DNA from: JACDAN01 sp963847235
GTDB lineage: Bacteria > Actinomycetota > Thermoleophilia > Gaiellales > Gaiellaceae
Direction: 5' to 3'
Assembly: GCA_963847235.1 (NCBI GenBank)
Contig: CAWJYU010000004.1
Span: 427,677-491,676, forward strand
Length of the DNA: 64,000 nt
Shown: positions 8,529-17,714 of the stretch, in pieces
Layout of the letters: each line of letters opens with the position of its first letter
Position numbering within the stretch: the first letter of the stretch is position 1
The notes under the pieces: generated by a model
Told to the model about the DNA's origin: nothing
The model's database searches: none
Seen by the model: the letters and a program-made list of their open reading frames with translations, nothing else
Position numbers and translations under genes: made by a program

Positions 8529-9762
8529 TCAGGCCTCGGTCACCGCTTCCGGCTGCTTACGGCGGAGCTTGCGCCGTGCGCGCCACAGGTAGAGGATCAG
8601 CAGGTCGGCGCCGACGAAGAGAACGACGAGTCCCTGGATGATCAGCGTCAGGTTGCTTGCGAGCTCCGGCGCGAAGATCGTGGGATCGAGGTTGCGGGTC
8701 GACGTGCCGTTCAGCAGCGCACCGAAGAGGAGCGCGCTGAAGAAGATGCCGACCGCGGTGTTGCGGCCGAGGAGGGCGACTGCGATCCCGATGAACGCGA
8801 CCTGGGAGGAGACCTGCACGCTCGTCAGGTCGACACGGAACAGCCAGCCGAGCAGGTCGACGCCGCCCGCGAGCCCGGCGAAGGCTCCGGAGATCGCCAT
8901 CGCCAGGAAGTAGTTGCGTCCGACGCTGATTCCGCTGTACCTCGCGGCCTCCGGGTTGAAGCCGACAGCGCGGACCTCGAACCCCAGGGTCGTCCTGTTC
9001 AGGACGACCCAGAAGAGGATCAGGCAGCCGATGGCCGCAAAGAAGCCGATGTGGAGGCCCTGCAGGATCGGGTCGCCCCAGAAGACGTCGAGTTTCGCCC
9101 CCTGGGTGATCTCCTTCGTGACGGGCACGGATTCCTGCGCCGGATCCTGAAGCGGCCCCTGGAACCCGACCAGGTAGCTGCCGATCCAGAGCGCCGTCCA
9201 GTTGAGCATGATCGTCGAGATCACCTCGTGGGCGCCGACGGTCGCCTTGAGGATTCCGGCGATTCCGCGCCCACAGAGCACCTGCGAGTGCTCCGGCGCC
9301 GGCGGCGAGCACGATGTGAGGAACGTGCGGCAGATCCGGCATCGCCACTCCGACCTGCGATGCGGCGATCATCCCGGCGATGTACTGGCCCTGGCCGCCG
9401 ATGTTGAAGAGCCCGCAGCGGAACGCGAAGGCCACCGCGAGACCGACGAGGATCAGCGTCGTCGTGATGATCAGCGTCTGCTGGAGGTTGAGGGCCGCCG
9501 TGAACCGCTCCTGGCCGCGAACCCAGGGGAAGAACCAGTTGAGGCCGGTGCCGTTGAAGATCGCCTTGTAGGTGTCGATCGGGTTCTTGCCCGTGGTGAA
9601 GAGGACGACGAGCCCACCGACGAAGAAGGCGAACGCAGCGGTGAGGACAGGTGTGATGACTCCGCCCGCCCGCTGGTAGAGGTCGAGGCGCGCGGCCATG
9701 CTGGGCATCGCGTCGGGGTCCGACGCCGGTCTCGGCTCGGGCGGAGGTGCGGCGTCGCTCAC
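8529..9762 (-). CDS. Nucleoside ABC importer permease (first subunit, frame break)
   Basis: Second membrane subunit of the BmpA-type importer (NupP/YufP-like). The N-terminal part contains FRCGLFNIGGQGQYIAGMIAA and the C-terminal part GAHEVISTIMLNW and GFNPEAARYSGI, all characteristic of this subunit. The two parts lie in different frames; near 9275 the sequence holds one base too many between ALAGALWA and GIAGILKATVG. The start overlaps the ATPase stop by four bases. With the frame restored it would be a normal permease of about 410 residues; a single-base assembly error is the simplest explanation. Confidence 0.85.
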
Positions 9763-11294
9763 GACGCGACCTCCTCGATCCTCCCGCCGGTCATCGCGAT
9801 TCCGAGCTCCTCCTCGGTGACGTCGGGGCCGTACTCCGCCACGATCTGCCCCTCGTAGAGGACCAGGATTCGATCGGCGAGGGACAACACTTCCTCCAGC
9901 TCGAGTGAGACGAGAAGCACCGCGCGGCCTTCGTCACGCTCCTCGACGAGCCGGCGATGGACGAACTCGATTGCACCGACGTCGAGGCCGCGTGTGGGCT
10001 GGGCGGCAATCAACACGCGCGGGTCACGTGCGACCTCGCGCGCGACCACCACCTTCTGTTGGTTTCCGCCCGACAGTGCGCCCGCTCGCGTCCGCGGCCC
10101 GCCGCCACGAACATCGAACTCCTGGAGGAGCTTCCTTGCCCAGGCAACGACCCGTCCCGGCCGCAGCCAGCCGAACTTGGAGAAGGGCTGCTTGTCAAAG
10201 TCGTGGAGCGTCAGGTTCTCGGCGAGGGTGAACTCGAGGACGAGGCCGCGCCGCTGGCGATCCTCGGGGATGTGGCCGAGGCCTGAGTCGTACCGGCTAT
10301 GTGCGTTCGAGGCCGTGACGTCACGGCCTGCGATGTGGATGCTGCCCCCGATCGACTTGCGGAGGCCGGAGACGGCCTCGATGAACTCGCTCTGGCCGTT
10401 CCCATCGACACCGGCGAGCGCGACGATCTCCCGAGCCCGCACGTCGAGGGAGACGCCGCGCACGGCTTCGAGGTCACGGTCGTCGAGTACCTGCAGGTTC
10501 TCGACGCGGAGGAGGGGCTCGCCGGGATCGATCGGCGGCTTCTCGACCCTGAGCAGGACTTCGCGGCCGACCATCAGGCGCGCAAGTCCCTGGGGAGTCG
10601 CGCCTTCGCGAGGAACCGTGTCGATCTTCTTGCCGCGTCGGAGGACGGTGACGCGCTCGGCGATCTCCAGCACCTCACGGAGCTTGTGACTGATGAAGAT
10701 GATCGACATGCCCTCGCGCTGCAGCGTCCGCAGGATGGCGAAGAGCTCGTCGGCTTCCTGGGGAGTCAAGACAGCGGTGGGCTCGTCGAGGATGAGAATG
10801 TCCGCGCCGCGGAAGAGCGCCTTCAGGATCTCGACGCGCTGCTGCTGGCCCACGGTGATGCGCTCGACCTTGGCGTCGGGGTCGATGGCGAAGTTGAACG
10901 TGGAGGCGAGGTCGCGGACTCGTCGAATCGCCGCGTCGTAGTCGAGGAAGACGCCGGCCGTGCGCGGTTCCTGGGCCAGGACGATGTTCTCGGCGACGGT
11001 CATCACCGGGATCAGCATGAAGTGCTGGTGCACCATGCCGACCCCCAACTCGATCGCCGCTTTGGGCGAGGAAATGCGTACGGGCTCGCCGTTGATGCGG
11101 ATCTCTCCCTCGTCGGGGTGGTACAGCCCGTAGAGGATGTTCATGAGCGTCGACTTGCCCGCTCCATTCTCACCGAGCAGCGCATGGACCTCGCCACGGC
11201 GGAGGTCGAAGTCGACGTGGTCGTTGGCGAGGACGCCCGGGAAGGACTTCGTGATCCCGCGCAGCTCGAGGATCGGACGTTCTCGCTCGGCCAT
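9759..11294 (-). CDS. Nucleoside ABC importer ATPase, duplicated nucleotide-binding domains
   Basis: A 511-residue ATPase with two fused nucleotide-binding domains, the NupO/YufO layout that energises BmpA-type nucleoside uptake. The first domain has Walker A GENGAGKST, a VGQQQR signature and Walker B ADILILDEPTAVL. The second has a degenerate Walker A (GVDGNGQSE), LSGGNQQKVVVAREVA and LIAAQPTRGLDVG, as is usual for this family, where only one site is fully catalytic. It is followed by the two permeases, with a four-base overlap to the first. Confidence 0.94.
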   Translation of the reverse strand: MAERERPILELRGITKSFPGVLANDHVDFDLRRGEVHALLGENGAGKSTLMNILYGLYHPDEGEIRINGEPVRISSPKAAIELGVGMVHQHFMLIPVMTVAENIVLAQEPRTAGVFLDYDAAIRRVRDLASTFNFAIDPDAKVERITVGQQQRVEILKALFRGADILILDEPTAVLTPQEADELFAILRTLQREGMSIIFISHKLREVLEIAERVTVLRRGKKIDTVPREGATPQGLARLMVGREVLLRVEKPPIDPGEPLLRVENLQVLDDRDLEAVRGVSLDVRAREIVALAGVDGNGQSEFIEAVSGLRKSIGGSIHIAGRDVTASNAHSRYDSGLGHIPEDRQRRGLVLEFTLAENLTLHDFDKQPFSKFGWLRPGRVVAWARKLLQEFDVRGGGPRTRAGALSGGNQQKVVVAREVARDPRVLIAAQPTRGLDVGAIEFVHRRLVEERDEGRAVLLVSLELEEVLSLADRILVLYEGQIVAEYGPDVTEEELGIAMTGGRIEEVAS

Positions 11295-11309
11295 CCCGGA
11301 GGGATCCTA

Positions 11310-11333
11310 AGGGGGCGGGATAGCCCGCCCCCT
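11310..11333 (-). promoter_or_regulatory. Intercistronic hairpin between the binding-protein and ATPase genes
   Basis: A perfect ten-base-pair GC-rich inverted repeat, AGGGGGCGGG/CCCGCCCCCT, with a four-base loop lies between the BmpA-like gene and the ATPase gene. There is no long U-tract. Such hairpins commonly protect the upstream message so that the binding protein is made in excess over the membrane subunits (known for other importers; inference here). Confidence 0.6.
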
Positions 11334-11348
11334 CAGGTACTGACGGTG

Positions 11349-12395
11349 TTAGGCGGCCGGAGGCTTGATCTTGCCCTGAGCGATCAGCTTCCTGATCGCC
11401 TCGGCCTTGCGTGTGTACTCGAGCCGCTTGGCCCTCGGGAGCCTGGTGCTCAGCTTCCCGTAGCCAACGCCGCCGTTCTTGACGGTGTAGTTCGCGTTGT
11501 AGCCGCCACGGAACCCGCGAGGGTTCGCCTTGAAGGCCTTGATCATGTCGAAGACCGCGACGTCCACCTTCTTCGTCGCGCTCGTGAGGATGTGCTTTCC
11601 AAGGAAGCCCTGGTCAGCATCCACGCCGATACCCCAGATCCTCCGCTCCTTCGCGGCGCTGAGGCCGCCGAGGCCACACTGACCCGCGACCATGAAGGCG
11701 ATCTTCGAGCCACGCTCGATCTGGTTGAGCGTCGTCTCCTTGCACTTCGCCTGGTCGGCGAACGTGGGATCGTTGGCGTAGTTCACGAGAACCCTGACGC
11801 CCCTGTTGGCGCGCTTGGCGCCGGCCCTGTAGCCGGCGATGAACCTCACGATCGCCGGGACCTTGTTCGCGCCGACGGCCGAGATGACGTCAGAACCGCG
11901 CTGGTCCTTGACGACCAGACCAGCAACGTAGCCCGCGAGATACCCCGCTTCCTGCTCCTTGAACTGGATTCCGCGGACGTTCGTCGGCTTCTCCTTGAGA
12001 TCCGCCCAGCTGACGTCGATACCCGCGAACTTCGTGTTCGGGAACCTCGGCGCGACCGCATCGATCGGTCCAAAGGCGAACAGAACGCCGACCGGGATCA
12101 CGAGGCCGTAGCCCTGCTGCGCAGCCGCAGCCAGGTTCGGTGTCCGGTCGTTCGCCGAGTTCGTGATAAACGCGCGACCCTGGATCCTCAACTGCCTCTG
12201 TGCCCTCTGCAGGCCGACGTACGAGAGGTGGTTGAAGCCCTTGTCGTTCAGGCCGCCGATATCCGTGACGATCGCGACTCTATTCGCGTTCTGGTTGGAC
12301 TTCGACGGCGCCGCATTTGCCGCCAGCGCAGCGACGAGCATGGCCATAATGGCCAGCACGCCGAGGCCAAGCGGCATGAGACGTCTTGCTTTCAC
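11349..12395 (-). CDS. BmpA/Med-family nucleoside-binding protein
   Basis: Extracellular substrate-binding subunit of the importer encoded downstream. The mature part begins VAIVTDIGGLNDKGFNHL, the family hallmark, and continues through GVLFAFGPIDAVAPRFPNTKFAGIDVSW and GIGVDADQGFLGKHILTSATKKVD. I chose the GTG at 12395 because GGGGAGG lies just upstream, giving 348 residues. The signal peptide (about residues 1-29) ends ALAANAAPS with no lipobox cysteine, unlike most members, which are lipoproteins. It is the first gene of the importer operon and has its own promoter. Confidence 0.92.
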   Translation of the reverse strand: MKARRLMPLGLGVLAIMAMLVAALAANAAPSKSNQNANRVAIVTDIGGLNDKGFNHLSYVGLQRAQRQLRIQGRAFITNSANDRTPNLAAAAQQGYGLVIPVGVLFAFGPIDAVAPRFPNTKFAGIDVSWADLKEKPTNVRGIQFKEQEAGYLAGYVAGLVVKDQRGSDVISAVGANKVPAIVRFIAGYRAGAKRANRGVRVLVNYANDPTFADQAKCKETTLNQIERGSKIAFMVAGQCGLGGLSAAKERRIWGIGVDADQGFLGKHILTSATKKVDVAVFDMIKAFKANPRGFRGGYNANYTVKNGGVGYGKLSTRLPRAKRLEYTRKAEAIRKLIAQGKIKPPAA

Positions 12396-12446
12396 TGATT
12401 CCTCCCCTTCTTGAGGTTTTGTGCTGCCGCGAGAGATCAAAAGGTG

Positions 12447-12475
12447 ATGCTAGACCCCGAAGCCTCAGACGTGAA
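12447..12475 (-). promoter_or_regulatory. Probable promoter of the nucleoside importer operon
   Basis: Read on the minus strand, TTCACG (12470-12475) and TAGCAT (12447-12452) are separated by exactly 17 bases in the gap between ftsK and the BmpA-like gene. The GTG start lies about 50 bases downstream behind a strong ribosome-binding site. This is pattern recognition only. Confidence 0.5.
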
Positions 12476-12488
12476 GGGGTGGTGAAAG

Positions 12489-14672
12489 TTAGTCGCGGGA
12501 GGCGCTGAGAACGGCCTCGTCGACGAGCACGCGCCGCGGCTTCGAGCCTTCGTATCCGGAGATGATCCCGCGCCGCTCGAGCATGTCGATCAGGCGGCCG
12601 GCACGGGTGTAGCCGACCCGCAGCCGACGCTGCAACAGGGACACCGAGGCGGTCTGGGTCTGGACGACGATCTCGATCGCCCGCTCGAGCAGCGGGTCCT
12701 GGTCGGGGTCGAAGTCCTCGTCGCCGTCTCCGAGCTCCTCCGGAGGCGCCTCGGGCGCCTCGAGCAGCGACTCGTCCAGCTCCTGGCCCCGCTGGGTCCG
12801 GCACTGCTCGACCAGGAGGGCGATCTCCTCCTCGGTCACGTAGGCGCCCTGCACGCGCTGGAGCCGTGAGGTTCCGAGCGGCTTGAAGAGCATGTCTCCC
12901 TGGCCGAGGAGGCTCTCGGCGCCGGCCTGGTCGAGGATCACGCGCGAGTCGGTCTGGCTGGAGACAGCGAATGCGATCCGCGACGGGACGTTCGCCTTGA
13001 TCATCCCTGTGATCACGTCCACGGACGGCCGCTGGGTCGCGAGCACGAGATGGATGCCGACGGCGCGCGACTTCTGCGCGAGCCGGATGACGGCGTCCTC
13101 GACCTGCTGCGGCGAGATCATCATCAGGTCGGCGAGCTCGTCGATGACGACGAGGAGGTAGGGCAGGGTTTCGTCCCCGCGCTGGCGGAACGCCCGGTTC
13201 GCCTCGGGGAGGTTGCGGGCGCGGACGGTCGCGAGGAGCTCGTAGCGCCGATCCATCTCGGTAAGGACGTTGGTGAGGACGATCGAGGCCTCCTTGGGGC
13301 TCGAGACGACCGGCGTCAGGAGATGCGGGATCGACTCGTACAGCGACAGCTCGATCCGCTTGGGGTCGATGAGGATCAGACGCACGTCGTCCGGTGTCGC
13401 CCGGAGGAGCACCGAGGTGAGGACGGTGTTGATGCAGCCCGACTTGCCCGAGCCCGTCGTGCCGGCGATGAGCAGGTGTGGCATCCGGGCGAGGTCGGTC
13501 CAGACGGCATTGCCGGAGATGTCCTTGCCGAGCCAGACGGAGAGCGGGCTCGCCGTCGCCGGGAGCGTGTCGAAGACGTCGCCCAGCGTGACGAGGTTCG
13601 GCGAGAGGTTCGGGACCTCGACCCCGACGGCCTGCTTGCCCGGGATCGGCGCCAGGATCCGGATCTCGGTCGTGGCCAGCGCGTAGGAGAGATCGTCCTT
13701 GAGCGCCGAGATCTTCGACATCTTCGTTCCGGCGGCGAGCTGGAGCTCGTACCGGGTGACGCGCGGGCCGGTGATCTCGCCGACCACTCGCGCGTCGACG
13801 CCGAAGTCGGCCAGCGCCCGGGTCAGGGACTCCGCGACCTTGCCGTTGTCGCTCTTGCCTGCCGGCCGGGCCGGTGCGCGCTTGAGCATCGACGGCTCGG
13901 GCAGCACGTAGTCCTCCTTCGCCGGTGTCGGCGGCTGGAAGAGGATCTGCTGCTCGCTGGTCTCGGTCGGCTCCTCGTCCATGGCGTGGAGGAGCGGCGG
14001 CGGCTCCGCCTGGCCCACCACGTCCGGGAAGTCCGAGACCGCGTCGATCGGCGGGTGGTCGTCGCGCGGCCTCAGCGGGATCGCGGGCGCCAGCGGCCGC
14101 TCGTCGAGCACGGCCCGGCGCTCGACGCGGCGCCTGGCGGCGGTGTGCGCGCGGCGGACGGCGCCGTGCGAGCGCTGGACGAGCGCCCCGACGGACGCGC
14201 CGGAGAGGAGCAGGATTCCGGCGAGCGTGAACGCGGTTCCGGCGATCAGCGTTCCCGTGCGGCCGATGAGCGTCCCGACGACCTCGTCGAGCGCGGTGCC
14301 GACGTAGCCGCCCGAGTCCGCGAGGAGCAAGAAGACGCCGAGCGCGGTCGAGGCGAGGCCCCAGCGGAACGGGTGGACCTGGACGAGGCGACTCCGTCCG
14401 AGCATCAGCACGCCGACGACGACGAGCGCAGCCGGAACGAGGTAGCCGGCGTCGCCCACGAGCGCCCACAATCCGTCGGCGATGGCCTCTCCGCCAGCAC
14501 CTCCCTCCCACTCCAGGTACACGAGCGTCGAGAGGAAGAGGCCCGCCGCGACGAGGCCGAGCCCGATCAGCTCGGGATGGTGGTGGCTGCGCTCCTTGGC
14601 CGCGCGCTTGCGGCGCTTGACCCGCGAGGGCACGCGCGGCTTGAGGGTGCGCTTCTTCCGGCGCCTCGCCAT
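12489..14672 (-). CDS. ftsK: DNA translocase FtsK/SpoIIIE
   Basis: Septal DNA pump that clears chromosomes from the division plane. From the ATG at 14672 the protein has about 727 residues: a basic N-terminus, four membrane segments (about residues 30-150), a linker, the alpha domain, a RecA-like motor with Walker A GTTGSGKS near residue 400 and Walker B LLVVIDELADLM, and a C-terminal winged-helix gamma domain (SLLQRRLRVGYTRAGRLIDML) that reads DNA orientation sequences. I chose MARRRKK as the N-terminus because the longer frame adds a proline-rich stretch with no family similarity and runs towards the neighbouring gene. Confidence 0.96.
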   Translation of the reverse strand: MARRRKKRTLKPRVPSRVKRRKRAAKERSHHHPELIGLGLVAAGLFLSTLVYLEWEGGAGGEAIADGLWALVGDAGYLVPAALVVVGVLMLGRSRLVQVHPFRWGLASTALGVFLLLADSGGYVGTALDEVVGTLIGRTGTLIAGTAFTLAGILLLSGASVGALVQRSHGAVRRAHTAARRRVERRAVLDERPLAPAIPLRPRDDHPPIDAVSDFPDVVGQAEPPPLLHAMDEEPTETSEQQILFQPPTPAKEDYVLPEPSMLKRAPARPAGKSDNGKVAESLTRALADFGVDARVVGEITGPRVTRYELQLAAGTKMSKISALKDDLSYALATTEIRILAPIPGKQAVGVEVPNLSPNLVTLGDVFDTLPATASPLSVWLGKDISGNAVWTDLARMPHLLIAGTTGSGKSGCINTVLTSVLLRATPDDVRLILIDPKRIELSLYESIPHLLTPVVSSPKEASIVLTNVLTEMDRRYELLATVRARNLPEANRAFRQRGDETLPYLLVVIDELADLMMISPQQVEDAVIRLAQKSRAVGIHLVLATQRPSVDVITGMIKANVPSRIAFAVSSQTDSRVILDQAGAESLLGQGDMLFKPLGTSRLQRVQGAYVTEEEIALLVEQCRTQRGQELDESLLEAPEAPPEELGDGDEDFDPDQDPLLERAIEIVVQTQTASVSLLQRRLRVGYTRAGRLIDMLERRGIISGYEGSKPRRVLVDEAVLSASRD

Positions 14673-14718
14673 GGGCGCGTGCTTCGACGCGGCGGGCCCG
14701 ACCCCTACCGGCGAAAGG

Positions 14719-15305
14719 TCAGCGCAAGCGCTGCCAGGTCTTGCCGGGATACGCCATCGAAATGGCCCACGCACATCGGAACGTGGAGCAGCCCCTGGGA
14801 ATCATGGGAGCGAACGTGACCGCCTTGCCGCGAATCCGGTAGTCGAACGTCACCTTCGGAAACTCCTTGAAGATGACGACTTTCCGGTTGCCGACGAGCC
14901 GATACGTGCCGTCGTCGACCGGCTGCCCTCTCCAGTCGAGGGAGCCGAACTTGCGATTCTTGGTGAAGAAGTGCGAGTGCCTCCGGGACACGGCTCCCCT
15001 ACAAGGATTCGCGGGATCCGTGATCTGCTCCGGCCTCGTCACTCCGGGGATGAAGCCGTTGCCCGCGATGAACTCCAGGACGAACTTCCTCATACCTGCT
15101 CTCGTCAGCGCCGCCGCCAGCTCCCCACAGGTGTTCACCCTGCGCCAGGTCCCGACGAGTGCAGCCTGCGAGGTCGCCGATACCGCGGAAGCTCGCTCCT
15201 CGCTCGCGTCGTCGCCGCGCCGCTCGAGCCAGTGCCGGCCGCGACCACGAGCGCAAAGAGCAGGAGCGTCGCCAAACCTGCTCCTATCGGAGAACGCCGC
15301 AGCAC
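14719..15305 (-). CDS. Secreted protein of unknown function (frame break)
   Basis: I do not recognise the family. The mature region is about 150 residues, with two cysteine-containing stretches (VNTCGELAAALTRAGM; NPCRGAVSRRHSHFF) and a C-terminal part ending IPRGCSTFRCAWAISMAYPG, suggesting a small disulfide-stabilised beta protein. A signal peptide (LRRSPIGAGLATLLLFALVV, then AAGTGSSGAA) begins at a GTG at 15305 but lies one frame away from the mature part; the change falls near 15185-15215. The gene lies between ftsK and the nucleoside hydrolase. With the frame restored it encodes about 195 residues. Function cannot be inferred. Confidence 0.6.
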
Positions 15306-15368
15306 GTGACGCCAGTATCTCGCTTGGGGTCAACCGAGACAAGTACGGGCGGTCTCGGGGGTTGGGGC

Positions 15369-16284
15369 TTAGCCCAGGGTCGCGATTCGCTCGAGCAGCA
15401 GCTCGATGAAGGCGCGGCCGTCGATGCCGACTCCCACGTGGGCGTTCGGCTCGTGCTCCGTGCGTCGCCAGAGATCCACCACCGTCCGACCGCGGGTCAG
15501 GTCGGAGTTGCATTCGATCGCGACATGGCGGTGGGCGGTCTCGACGAGCTCCGGGCGGAAGACGTGAGCCAGCGCCACCGCGTCGTGGATCGGCGAGCCG
15601 TCGAAGCCGTACGTCTTCGAGTGGAACCGGTTGTAGAACTCCCAGAGCTCTGCGACGAGCGTGCCTGTGCGGCCCGTGGCGCGGAGGCGGTCGGCGTCCG
15701 CCTTCGTCATCAGCGCCTCGTGGGTCACGTCGAGGCCGATCATCGTCACGTCGAGCCCGCTCCCGAAGACGCGCGCGGCCGCCTCGGGATCGGCCCAGAC
15801 GTTGAACTCTGCCGGCGGGCGTGACGTTTCCGAGCCCGATCGAGCCGCCCATCAGCACGATCCGTTCCGGCCGCGCGTCGGGGTAGCGGGCCAGCATCAG
15901 CGCGACGTTCGTGAGCGGGCCGACCGCGACGAGCGTCGCGCCGCCGGCGTGGCGGCCGAGGAAGTCCACCGCGTGCTCGTCCAGCGGCGAGCCTTGCGCG
16001 GGCGGCAGGTCCGGCCCGTCCAGGCCCGTCTCGCCGTGCACGTATTTCGCGACGTACGGCTCACGGACGAGCGGCCGGTTCGCGCCCGCCATGACGGGGA
16101 CGTCTGTTCGGTCGGCGAACTCGAGGATCCGGATCGCGTTCGCCGTGGTCTTCTCGAGCGTCTGGTTGCCGGCGACCGTGGTCACCCCGAGGAGCTCGAC
16201 CTCCGGGCTCGCGAGCGCGAGGAGGAGCGCGATCGCGTCGTCGTGGCCGGGGTCGCAGTCGAGGATGATCGGAGTGGTGCTCAC
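15369..16284 (-). CDS. Inosine-uridine-preferring nucleoside hydrolase (frame break)
   Basis: Hydrolyses the N-glycosidic bond of ribonucleosides to free base and ribose. The N-terminus carries the calcium/ribose-binding motif DCDPGHDDAIALLLAL, followed by GVTTVAGNQTLEKTTANA and VLMGGSIGLGNVTPA. The C-terminal part (AEFNVWADPEAAARVF, then GLDVTHEALMT and the active-site region DAVALAHVF) is in another frame. One extra G near 15818 explains the break. The GTG start lies just downstream of an AT-rich palindrome and of the ribokinase-like gene, so ribose released here could be phosphorylated by that enzyme. Confidence 0.9.
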
Positions 16285-16296
16285 GGGCGCTCCAAG

Positions 16297-16373
16297 GCAA
16301 GTAACACTCTGTTACAAGCCATGATCGGCCTGGAGTTTGCAGGGTTTCGGAGCAAGTAACACTGTGTTACAAG
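16297..16373. repeat. Paired AT-rich palindromes, copy pair 1
   Basis: Two palindromes with core GTAACA-n3-TGTTAC (16301-16315 and 16356-16370) stand in direct orientation with centres 55 bp apart, filling the gap between the rbsK-like gene and iunH. Both are preceded by GCAA and followed by AAG. The second contains the TAA stop of the rbsK-like gene. They differ sharply in base composition from the surrounding GC-rich DNA. They could be protein-binding sites or a small mobile repeat. Confidence 0.7.
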
Positions 16374-17164
16374 ATCTCGTCGATCTCCGCCGCCGTGGGC
16401 AGCGACGGCTGGGCGCCTGGTCTCGAGGCGGCGATCGCCCCGGCCGCGCAGGCACGGCGTAGCGCCTCGTCCCACCCGCGGCCCTCGAGGTGCGAGACGA
16501 CGAGGCAGGCCGTGAACGCGTCGCCCGCCGCCGTCCCGTCCACGGCGTCGACCTGCGGAGGCTCGGCCCTGGCAACCTCGCTGCCGTCCTCGAGGAGGAC
16601 CGCGCCTTCGGCTCCGAGCGTGAGAGCGACGAGCTTTCCGCGTGCGTTCACCTCGTGCTCGTAGCGGTTCACGACCAGCAGGTCGGGCTCGACGTCGATC
16701 GGCCTCGCCGGGGCCGCATTCAGGCAGAAGAACGAGGCGTCGCGTGCCGCGGACACGATTGGCTCGTCGGGAATCTCGAGCTGGCAGAGGACGGCGCCCT
16801 CCACCGGCCGTCCTTCGACGCCGGTGTTCGCCCCCGGAGCGACGACGATGGTCGTCTCGCCGTCCGCGTCGACGGTGATCAATGCGACGCCCGTCGGCTC
16901 GTCGCTTGCTTGGAGCTCGAGCTCGACCCCTGCCTCGAGCAACCCCGCCGTCGCCTCCTCCGCCGCCTGATCCTTGCCCACGCGTCCGATCATCCGCACC
17001 TCGGCGCCGAGCCGCGCGGCAGCGACCGCCTGGTTCGCGCCCTTCCCGCCCGGGTAACGGGCGAACGTCGCGCCGCTGATCGTCTCGCCCGGGCGTGGCA
17101 GCCGCTCGGCGCGAGCGACGAGATCGAGGTTGATCGACCCGACGACGGTCAGCTCAGGCGGCAA
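16367..17164 (-). CDS. rbsK: Ribokinase-like PfkB-family sugar kinase
   Basis: PfkB-fold kinase that most likely phosphorylates ribose at O5. Motifs: GSINLDLV at the N-terminus, the first signature YPGGKGANQAVAAARLGA, and the second signature DGTAAGDAFTA with the catalytic Asp. At 265 residues it is slightly short. It starts with TTG, overlaps the upstream gene by 11 bp and is followed by the nucleoside hydrolase, which supports a role in recycling nucleoside ribose. Ribose versus another sugar cannot be decided from sequence, so the symbol is by best match. Confidence 0.85.
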   Translation of the reverse strand: MPPELTVVGSINLDLVARAERLPRPGETISGATFARYPGGKGANQAVAAARLGAEVRMIGRVGKDQAAEEATAGLLEAGVELELQASDEPTGVALITVDADGETTIVVAPGANTGVEGRPVEGAVLCQLEIPDEPIVSAARDASFFCLNAAPARPIDVEPDLLVVNRYEHEVNARGKLVALTLGAEGAVLLEDGSEVARAEPPQVDAVDGTAAGDAFTACLVVSHLEGRGWDEALRRACAAGAIAASRPGAQPSLPTAAEIDEIL

Positions 17165-17714
17165 GCGCGCGGAGGTCTTCGAGCGTGCCGCCGAGCAGGT
17201 TCTCGCGCAGGTCGAAGAGCCCGGCCCAGAGCGACGAGCGGTCCGGCGCCGAGTCCATCCGGACGGCGGTCGTGAGCCCCTCCAGGGCCCGGACGAGCAC
17301 GGCGAGCTCGAGGTAGACCTGCGCGACCCTGTGCGAGGCGACGCAGACGCCGGCCCGTCCGAGCACCGGCCCCCAGTCCATGAGCTCGGCAGGGCCGGGC
17401 TCGCCGTACCACGAGCGCCCCTCGGCCTGATCCGGCTCGAGCTCGAGGAGGTAGCGCCCGAGCGGGCGCTCCAGGCCGGCGAGGGCAGTCTCCACCCGCT
17501 CGGCCGCGCGCCGGAGCGCCGCCTGGCGCTTCCCGGCCGTGCTCGGCTGGGCCTCTCCCCTCGCCCAGCGCTCGAGCAGCCTGCAGAACGCGAGCGCGGC
17601 CACTTCGCACGCGACGAGCTGGCCGATCAGCGTGCGGGCCGTCCTCTCCTCGGCCGCGCGGTCGAAGAGCGCCTCCGCCCAGCCGGGAGTCGGGTCGATG
17701 CGGAGAGTGCTCAT
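17154..17714 (-). CDS. Conserved-looking helical protein of unknown function
   Basis: A 186-residue protein, predicted mainly helical, with no signal peptide or membrane segment. It contains ALAFCRLLERWARGE, RSWYGEPGPAELMDWGPVLGRAGV and a C-terminal LRENLLGGTLEDLRAL. I do not recognise a family. It overlaps the rnj stop by four bases and the start of the ribokinase-like gene by 11 bp, so it is translated as part of that unit. Codon usage is like its neighbours, which supports a real gene. Confidence 0.65.
   Translation of the reverse strand: MSTLRIDPTPGWAEALFDRAAEERTARTLIGQLVACEVAALAFCRLLERWARGEAQPSTAGKRQAALRRAAERVETALAGLERPLGRYLLELEPDQAEGRSWYGEPGPAELMDWGPVLGRAGVCVASHRVAQVYLELAVLVRALEGLTTAVRMDSAPDRSSLWAGLFDLRENLLGGTLEDLRALAA

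Noticed and set aside
16297..16373. Palindromes as intrinsic terminators of the rbsK-like gene
   Set aside because: Stems are AT-rich with three-base centres and no U-tract follows; protein-binding or repeat nature is more likely.
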